DNA of 35,165 nt from Planctomycetota bacterium (GTDB lineage Bacteria > Planctomycetota > UBA11346): positions 1 through 35,165 of the forward strand of contig JANWWU010000074.1 of the NCBI GenBank assembly GCA_025055595.1, written 5' to 3'. Of the stretch, positions 33,614 to 35,165 are shown in pieces. A program made the translations under genes and the position numbers. The notes below the pieces were generated by a model. The model was not told where the DNA came from, did not search any database, and was given only the letters and a program-made list of their open reading frames with translations. Within the stretch, counting starts at the first letter, position 1. Each line of letters opens with the position of its first letter.

Positions 33614-34826
33614 ACGACCGCCGTCGCCGACCGCGCTCGCCTGGCGACGCGCTTGGAGCCGGCCATGGTTTCGCGCCGGCTGCCTGGTCGTCGCCGGCTT
33701 CCTGCTCGGCGCGGCATACGCGCCGTTCCTCGCCAACGAAGCCGCGCTGCTGTGGTGGGACGATGGCGGCCTGCATGCGCCGGCCTTCGTCGAGCTCTTC
33801 AATCGCAACGCCTATCCCGGATATCACGACCTGCTCTTCAATCTGCTCGCGGTCGGCCTCCCGATTTTCCTCTTCCTGTGGTGGCGGCTTTCGGCCTGGC
33901 GGCGCTCGCGGCGTCTGTTGTTGATGCTCGGCATGCTGAGCGCTGCCTTCGTTGCTGTGCAGATCCCTTGCCTGCCGCGCAGCGGCGGTGGCTGGCAGGC
34001 GCTGTGGGATGAGCGTCCACCGACTCCATACACCAGCCACCATGCGCGCGAGCAGCCGCGAGCGCTCATCGTGCTGCCGCCGATCCCGCATCGCTGGGAT
34101 GCCACCTATCCCGGTGCGGTCCTGCGCCCTCCCGGCTGGCGCAATCCCGCCACCGGTTGTCGGATGTGGCTCGGCAGCGACCCGGCAGGGCATGATGTCG
34201 CGGCTCGCCTGCTCTTCGGTGCGCGCATCAGCCTGACCATCGGCCTGGTCGCCACCGGGATCGCGCTGCTCATCGGCACCGTGATCGGCGCCATCTCGGG
34301 CTTCTGCGGCGGTCGCATCGATCTCCTCCTGCAGCGCGCGGTCGAGATCATGCTCTGCTTCCCGACCTTCCTGCTCATCCTCGCGGTGGTGGCGATGACC
34401 AGCCGCGACATCTTCGTGATCATGACCGTCATCGGCCTCACCGGCTGGGCCGGAACTGCGCGCCTCGTGCGCGGCGAGTTTCTCTCGCAGAGCGTGCGCG
34501 ACTATGTGACCGCGGCGCGCGCTCTCGGACTGCCGGGCTGGCGCATCATGTTCCGGCATGTGCTGCCCAACTGCCTCGCCCCACTGCTGATCAGCGCCAC
34601 CTTCGGGATCGCCGGCGCCGTGCTCGGCGAGAGCGGCCTCGCCTTCATCGGCCTCGGCGATCCTCGTGCCGCATCGTGGGGCCAGCTGCTCAACTACGGC
34701 CGCGAAAATCCGACGTTCGCATGGTTGATCTACGCTCCCGGACTCGCCATTTTCGCGCTCGTGCTGGCGCTCAACGCGATCGGCGAAGGCCTGCGCCAGG
34801 CCTGCGATCCGCGGACCGCCCCATAG
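33606..34826 (+). CDS. Opp/DppC-type ABC permease with two extra helices
   Basis: Second inner-membrane permease, 406 aa. The C-terminal core (about 205-400) is DppC-like: GSDPAGHDVAARLLFGARISL, the EAA loop YVTAARALGLPGWRIMFRHVLPN, and GAVLGESGLAFIGLGD. Between the first helix (about residues 22-40) and this core lie two more hydrophobic helices (about 77-96 and 105-125) and a soluble stretch, where usual DppC (about 300 aa) has only a short loop. The start at 33606 overlaps the upstream permease. No ATPase genes (dppD/dppF) follow within the window. Confidence 0.88.
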   Translation: MDERPPSPTALAWRRAWSRPWFRAGCLVVAGFLLGAAYAPFLANEAALLWWDDGGLHAPAFVELFNRNAYPGYHDLLFNLLAVGLPIFLFLWWRLSAWRRSRRLLLMLGMLSAAFVAVQIPCLPRSGGGWQALWDERPPTPYTSHHAREQPRALIVLPPIPHRWDATYPGAVLRPPGWRNPATGCRMWLGSDPAGHDVAARLLFGARISLTIGLVATGIALLIGTVIGAISGFCGGRIDLLLQRAVEIMLCFPTFLLILAVVAMTSRDIFVIMTVIGLTGWAGTARLVRGEFLSQSVRDYVTAARALGLPGWRIMFRHVLPNCLAPLLISATFGIAGAVLGESGLAFIGLGDPRAASWGQLLNYGRENPTFAWLIYAPGLAIFALVLALNAIGEGLRQACDPRTAP

Positions 34827-35165
34827 TCCGCTTCTTCTATCTACGGAGGAACGCCGGTAGCTGACCGAGTTGCGTTGCGGATTCGCGGCGCAAGGATGGG
34901 TCGGTCTGAAAGGGTGCACGGCGTGGGCTGACACCGATGATCCTCATCATCAGGCGACGCAGCTCGTGCCATGTCATCCCCATGTTTATCGCGCCTAGCG
35001 CACGGACGTTTGGGCTTAAGATGGCTTAGTGGTATTCCGATTGACCGAGCCCTTGGGCACTGGTGCGTCTGCGCGTCGGTTCCTCATGATGGACTCTTGG
35101 GTTCAGACGTCGACGCAAGCCTTTACGCGTGTCTGCAATCTGCCAAGACGCTTTCGGATACATCC
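34827..35165. other. lower-GC flank without a supported gene
   Basis: Base composition is closer to even than the rest of the window and codon bias is lost. On the minus strand there is a 48-codon frame (34837-34983) and a 45-codon frame upstream of it (35029-35163) split by a stop, with no similarity I recognise. Neither has a ribosome site. It may be the edge of a degraded or acquired segment. No terminator is clear after the permease gene. Confidence 0.3.

Noticed and set aside
33381-34934. A 517-codon minus-strand frame opposite the DppC-type permease
   Set aside because: Antisense of a clear permease; rich in Asp/Glu/Arg/Ala as expected from reversed GC-rich codons.
34837-34983. A 48-codon minus-strand frame at the right edge
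   Set aside because: No ribosome site, no -10 at the usual spacing, and no similarity I recognise; too short to call.

Overview
The window is a GC-rich (roughly 70% by eye), densely packed bacterial chromosome segment with about 26 protein genes, one tRNA, and one candidate structured RNA. The content suggests a flagellated Gram-negative-type bacterium with MreB, Tat export and lipoproteins. Several traits fit the PVC/Planctomycetota group: a membrane-tethered Ser/Thr kinase, a secreted terpene-cyclase-fold repeat protein, a short ParC/GyrA-type topoisomerase subunit, and Opp permeases enlarged by extra segments. That assignment is an inference from gene style, not from a marker gene.

Layout. 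129-1868 (+): rmuC, with a strong promoter and a triplicated coiled-coil repeat. 1865-5836 (-): a four-gene unit trpB-trpA-tatC-proB with overlapping or abutting ends. 5907-6716 (+): a PHP-family histidinol phosphatase. 6664-10062 (-): transketolase, a 75-aa membrane protein and a mannose-1-phosphate guanylyltransferase. 10141-10370 (+): a probable non-coding RNA gene with its own sigma70-type promoter, a closing stem joining its 5' and 3' ends, and an intrinsic terminator. 10360-11154 (-): a single-pass membrane protein of unknown function. 11289-14607 (+): a topoisomerase IV/gyrase A-type subunit and a MATE exporter. 14657-15280 (+): an M50-like membrane metalloprotease. 15281-15445 (-): a possible small secreted protein. 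15543-16753 (+): a GlmU-type nucleotidyltransferase and a lipoprotein. 16830-17888 (-): mreB, divergent from 17990-18706 (+), a CJM1_0395-type HEAAH putative metalloprotease. 18803-19939 (+): the secreted repeat protein. 19953-21847 (-): GAF/HD-GYP phosphodiesterase plus a small partner. 22232-22308 (-): tRNA-Arg(ACG). 22486-28388 (+): a tightly coupled cluster of a two-TM protein, FliA-type sigma factor, FliK-like hook-length protein, FlhB C-domain homologue and RecG. 28396-30036 (-): a tail-anchored Ser/Thr kinase. 30140-34826 (+): an Opp/Dpp-type binding protein and two permeases without an ATPase in view. The last 339 bases hold no gene I can support.

How it fits together. Most genes are housekeeping (tryptophan and proline synthesis, Tat, cell shape, chromosome topology and repair, nucleotide sugars) arranged in short translationally coupled units. 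Several unit-leading genes lack a ribosome binding site but carry a -10-like hexamer 6-8 nt before the start codon, which points to leaderless transcripts. The flagellar cluster and the HD-GYP gene connect motility with c-di-GMP turnover. The most interesting candidates for new biology are the RNA at 10176-10370, the leaderless-promoter pattern, the kinase with four T-[EQ]-R-[FIV]-[VA]-R motifs, and the expanded Opp permeases.
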